Below are positions 4,210 to 6,823 of a stretch of 6,823 nt of DNA, piece after piece. Origin of the DNA: a bacterium (GTDB lineage: Bacteria > Bacteroidota > Bacteroidia > Cytophagales > Thermonemataceae). The stretch is from NCBI GenBank assembly GCA_025362415.1, contig JANYGM010000457.1, positions 1 to 6,823 of the forward strand, in the 5' to 3' direction. The position numbers and the translations under genes were made by a program. The notes below the pieces were generated by a model. The model saw only the letters and a list, made by a program, of their open reading frames with translations, made no database searches and was not told the DNA's origin. Every line of letters starts with the position of its first letter. Position 1 is the first letter of the stretch.

Positions 4210-6823
4210 GTGAATTTCCCTCAAAACCCTCATCAAGAAACTAAGAAATTTTTAAAAACCACTTTCAAAAATACTATTTTGAGGGCTTTTTTTTCTTTTT
4301 TCTTTTTGATATTTTTGCTTATCTCCTCTCCTACACACGCACAAGAACGCTACAAATGGCTCAAAACTACACCTAACCCACAAAAATTAGATACAGTTTC
4401 TGTAAGTCCGCAAAGTATCAAAATTATTTCTCCAATAAGTCAAAATAATGCTATTCGTCTGAAATACAATATTTTAGATAATTCTGTTTTTTTTATTAAA
4501 GTCCCCTTTGGGGATTTAGGGGCATTTGATAATAATACTAACACAAATATTTTGCCTGATAGTCTGCTAGTTTCGTACCGTTTGCTTGCTTTTGATTTTT
4601 CCAAAACTGCGCAAAAACGCTCATCAGAAAAAACAGATTCTTTAGGTATTTTTAGAGATATTTATGTACCAAAAGTAGCTATAAAGGACTTTCGTGAGGA
4701 GATTTTTAGTACAGAAAACCTCCAAAAAACAGGTACACTTTCTCGTGGAATTTCTGTGGGAAACCAGCAAGGCGCAGTCGTCAATTCTGCCCTAAATCTA
4801 CAATTAGAAGGCAAAATTTCAGAAAATCTTACCATAAAAGCGGTTATTTCTGACCAAAATATCCCTTTCCAACCAGAGGGAAATACAGGACAAATCCAAA
4901 GTTTTGATAGAATTTTTGTGCAACTTCAAACAAAAAAATCAACCTTCACTATTGGTGATATTGTAATGAAAAACAATGATAAAAGTGAGTTTTTGAGGTT
5001 TTATAAGAACGTGCAAGGCATTCAGGCAGAAATAAAATACAACGTCAAAGACACAACTTTAAGCAAATTTTTTGGTGCAAAAACTGGCTATACAAGTGGT
5101 ATTGGCAATAGCAAAGCAACTACAACTTTTGGCGTGGCACTTGCTAAGGGCAAATTTGCGAGTACCAATATTGTTGCATTGGAAGGCGTACAAGGTCCGT
5201 ATAGGCTACGTGGTGCGCTGAATGAGCGTTTTATTATTGTTTTGGCAGCGTCAGAAAAAATTTATGTTGATGGAAAATTGCTTAAACGTGGTTTTAATGA
5301 AGATTATGTAATTGATTATAACCAAGCAGAAATTACGTTTACGCCCAACGTCATTATCACCCAATTTACACGCATAAGAGTTGATTTTGAGTATTCTGAA
5401 CGTAATTACTCACGTACCAACCTGCAATTTGCACACTCTCAGGAATGGAAAAAATTTGATGTAATGTTTAACTTTTATTCGGAAAGCGACAACCCACGAA
5501 ATCCTCTAATTTTTCAGTTAGATAATGCCACCAAAACACGTTTAAGCGAAATTGGTGATAATTTGAGCCTTGCAACCCTCAATGGAGCGCAAGAAACGCC
5601 TTTTTCTAGTAATATTGTCTTATATCAAAAACGAGATATTGAGATTTTAGGAATTATTTATCCTGATGTTTTGGTGAATGAAAATGAGCCAAATAAGCCT
5701 TATTTTAAGGTTTCTTTCTCTGATGTCGGCACAAAAAAAGGGAATTATATCCTCAAAAATACAACCGCTAATGGGCGTGTATATGAGTGGGTTGCGCCTG
5801 TAGCAAATGTGCCACAGGGCAATTTTGAGCCATTTACTTTTATTCCTCTTCCTCAAAAAAAACAAATGATGACTTTTGGTACAAGCTATAATTTGTCGGA
5901 AACTGCCAAAATATATACAGAAATAGCCTTTTCTCAAAGAGATATAAACCGTTATTCACCTATTGACGACACAGATAACAATGGTTTTGCAGGAAAAATT
6001 GGTTACAAAAATACAGGTGCATTGTCTAAAATAGAAGGTTATAAGTGGTTTTCTGATGTAAGTTTTGAGTATAATGATGCGTTTTTTTTGCCTATTGACC
6101 GTTACCGCAACATAGAATTTAACAGAGATTGGAGTTTGGATTTGGATACACTCACTCGCCCTGTCCAAAATGCGGATAACATTGTCCAAACAAGCATTTC
6201 TTTACAAAAAGACGCTCAAAACTATCTAAAAGCAGCTTTAAACTATAGAAATAGAGGTGAACAAACAAACGGTTTTCAACAGATTTTTAATATTAGTCAG
6301 AAAATAAGTGCTTTTGTGGTCAAATTTGATGCTTTTAGCCTACGCAACAACCAAATAAGCAATCAAATAAATCAAAATCAATCACAAACGCAAACCGCCA
6401 AATGGGAACGCCAAAGCCTAGATATTAGCCATATACCTAATTTTGGACGTTTTAAGCAAAAAATTATTAAACCCTTAGTTATTGGATATATTTTTAGTAG
6501 AGATGAAAACACTATCACAACGGATAAAACGAACTTTGTGCAGTTTTCTGCTATGAATTTCGTAGAAAATAAAGTTTATATAAAAAATACAGATAGTACA
6601 AAACTTAATTTTTTGTTTGATATTGCTAAAAGAGAGGATAAAAGACCTATTTTGGGCAAACTTACGCCTGCCACAGAAGCGTACACTGCCAACAGTAAAA
6701 TCAGAAAAAATTGGAAAAATCATCTTGTAAGTGCCACAGCAACGTATAGGGAAGTGAAAAGTTTTTTGCCACTTATTCCCTCTCTCACGAACCTAACATC
6801 ACGTTTAGACCTCAATAACGCAC
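4210..6823 (+). CDS. Large exported, probably outer-membrane-associated protein (3' end outside window)
   Basis: One uninterrupted frame gives 871 residues to the window edge. Stop codons at 4186 and 4198 bound it upstream, no in-frame ATG occurs for over 700 bases, and GTG at 4210 is the best start. TTG at 4279 is the alternative and would give a more compact signal peptide. The N-terminus is a signal peptide: basic residues, then AFFSFFFLIFLLISS (26-40), with likely cleavage after THA (44). The mature part includes LPDSLLVSYRLLAFDFS, a block from LSRGISVGN (from about 177) to FQPEGNTGQIQSFD (about 220-233), and YVDGKLLKRG..DYVIDYNQAEITFTP (352 to about 380). From memory these blocks recur in large uncharacterised Bacteroidota surface proteins. 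Alternating polar/aromatic strands after about residue 390 suggest beta structure, possibly a barrel. The function is unknown. A short dispersed repeat is embedded at residues 97-105. There is only a weak -7-like TATTTTG at 4178-4184. Confidence 0.85.
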   Translation, partial: MNFPQNPHQETKKFLKTTFKNTILRAFFSFFFLIFLLISSPTHAQERYKWLKTTPNPQKLDTVSVSPQSIKIISPISQNNAIRLKYNILDNSVFFIKVPFGDLGAFDNNTNTNILPDSLLVSYRLLAFDFSKTAQKRSSEKTDSLGIFRDIYVPKVAIKDFREEIFSTENLQKTGTLSRGISVGNQQGAVVNSALNLQLEGKISENLTIKAVISDQNIPFQPEGNTGQIQSFDRIFVQLQTKKSTFTIGDIVMKNNDKSEFLRFYKNVQGIQAEIKYNVKDTTLSKFFGAKTGYTSGIGNSKATTTFGVALAKGKFASTNIVALEGVQGPYRLRGALNERFIIVLAASEKIYVDGKLLKRGFNEDYVIDYNQAEITFTPNVIITQFTRIRVDFEYSERNYSRTNLQFAHSQEWKKFDVMFNFYSESDNPRNPLIFQLDNATKTRLSEIGDNLSLATLNGAQETPFSSNIVLYQKRDIEILGIIYPDVLVNENEPNKPYFKVSFSDVGTKKGNYILKNTTANGRVYEWVAPVANVPQGNFEPFTFIPLPQKKQMMTFGTSYNLSETAKIYTEIAFSQRDINRYSPIDDTDNNGFAGKIGYKNTGALSKIEGYKWFSDVSFEYNDAFFLPIDRYRNIEFNRDWSLDLDTLTRPVQNADNIVQTSISLQKDAQNYLKAALNYRNRGEQTNGFQQIFNISQKISAFVVKFDAFSLRNNQISNQINQNQSQTQTAKWERQSLDISHIPNFGRFKQKIIKPLVIGYIFSRDENTITTDKTNFVQFSAMNFVENKVYIKNTDSTKLNFLFDIAKREDKRPILGKLTPATEAYTANSKIRKNWKNHLVSATATYREVKSFLPLIPSLTNLTSRLDLNNA
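4218..4294 (+). terminator. Terminator-like inverted repeat over the start of the exported-protein gene
   Basis: CCCTCAAAA (4218-4226) and TTTTGAGGG (4277-4285) are exact 9-bp arms, 50 bases apart, followed by C and eight T. The long loop makes it a poor standard terminator. It could end the toxin transcript or attenuate the next gene. The T-run also encodes the Phe-rich signal peptide core, so chance is a fair alternative. Confidence 0.3.
4498..4523. repeat. Dispersed palindromic-type repeat, copy 2 (inside a coding region)
   Basis: On the reverse strand this reads GCCCCTAAATCCC, then CA, then AAGGGGACTTT. Both arms are identical to the copy at 2391-2425, but the centre is 2 bases instead of 11. 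In the host gene it is read in frame as KVPFGDLGA (residues 97-105), adding no stop. This suggests insertion or exaptation of the repeat into a tolerant stretch near the N-terminus of the mature protein. Confidence 0.75.

Noticed and set aside
5647..6723. Three reverse-strand open frames (5647-5937, 5956-6189, 6475-6723)
   Set aside because: All lie opposite the continuous forward frame of the exported protein and show no recognisable motifs.

Overview
The window is AT-rich DNA that looks like Bacteroidota, probably an environmental Cytophagales-type lineage. Three things point there. Promoters carry the Bacteroidota -7 box TAnnTTTG, in one case with a -33 TTG at the expected 19-base spacing. 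Start codons are preceded by A-rich leaders with no Shine-Dalgarno sequence. The protein families (a multi-TM PAS histidine kinase with an NtrB-like core, and a large exported protein of a type I recall from Bacteroidota genomes) also fit. No species is claimed.

Layout, all on the + strand. (1) 2-1873: a membrane PAS sensor histidine kinase whose 5' end lies outside the window. A weak terminator overlaps its stop codon. (2) 1940-2122: tRNA-Trp(CCA) with its own -7 box, followed by a perfect 14-bp hairpin terminator. (3) 2192-3289: secE and nusG, separated by an unusually long 210-base gap packed with short repeats, and closed by an 18-bp perfect hairpin terminator. The ancestral tRNA-Trp/secE/nusG order is kept. 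However, the ribosomal protein and RNA polymerase genes that normally follow nusG are absent here, and a kinase instead of tuf lies upstream. (4) 3301-4176: a two-gene cassette with its own promoter. It encodes an unrecognised 152-residue helical protein ending in an acidic, Trp-rich tail, then a MazF/PemK-family endoribonuclease toxin. This is probably a toxin-antitoxin pair with an unusual antitoxin. (5) 4210-6823: the first 871 residues of a large secreted, probably outer-membrane-associated protein, starting at GTG and running off the window end.

Short repeats decorate the gaps. One dispersed element (arms GCCCCTAAATCCC and AAGGGGACTTT) occurs twice: just after secE, and in opposite orientation inside the coding sequence of the exported protein, where it is read in frame. 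The best candidate for something undescribed is the 152-residue partner of the MazF toxin and its possible operator. The in-frame repeat is the second most interesting observation.
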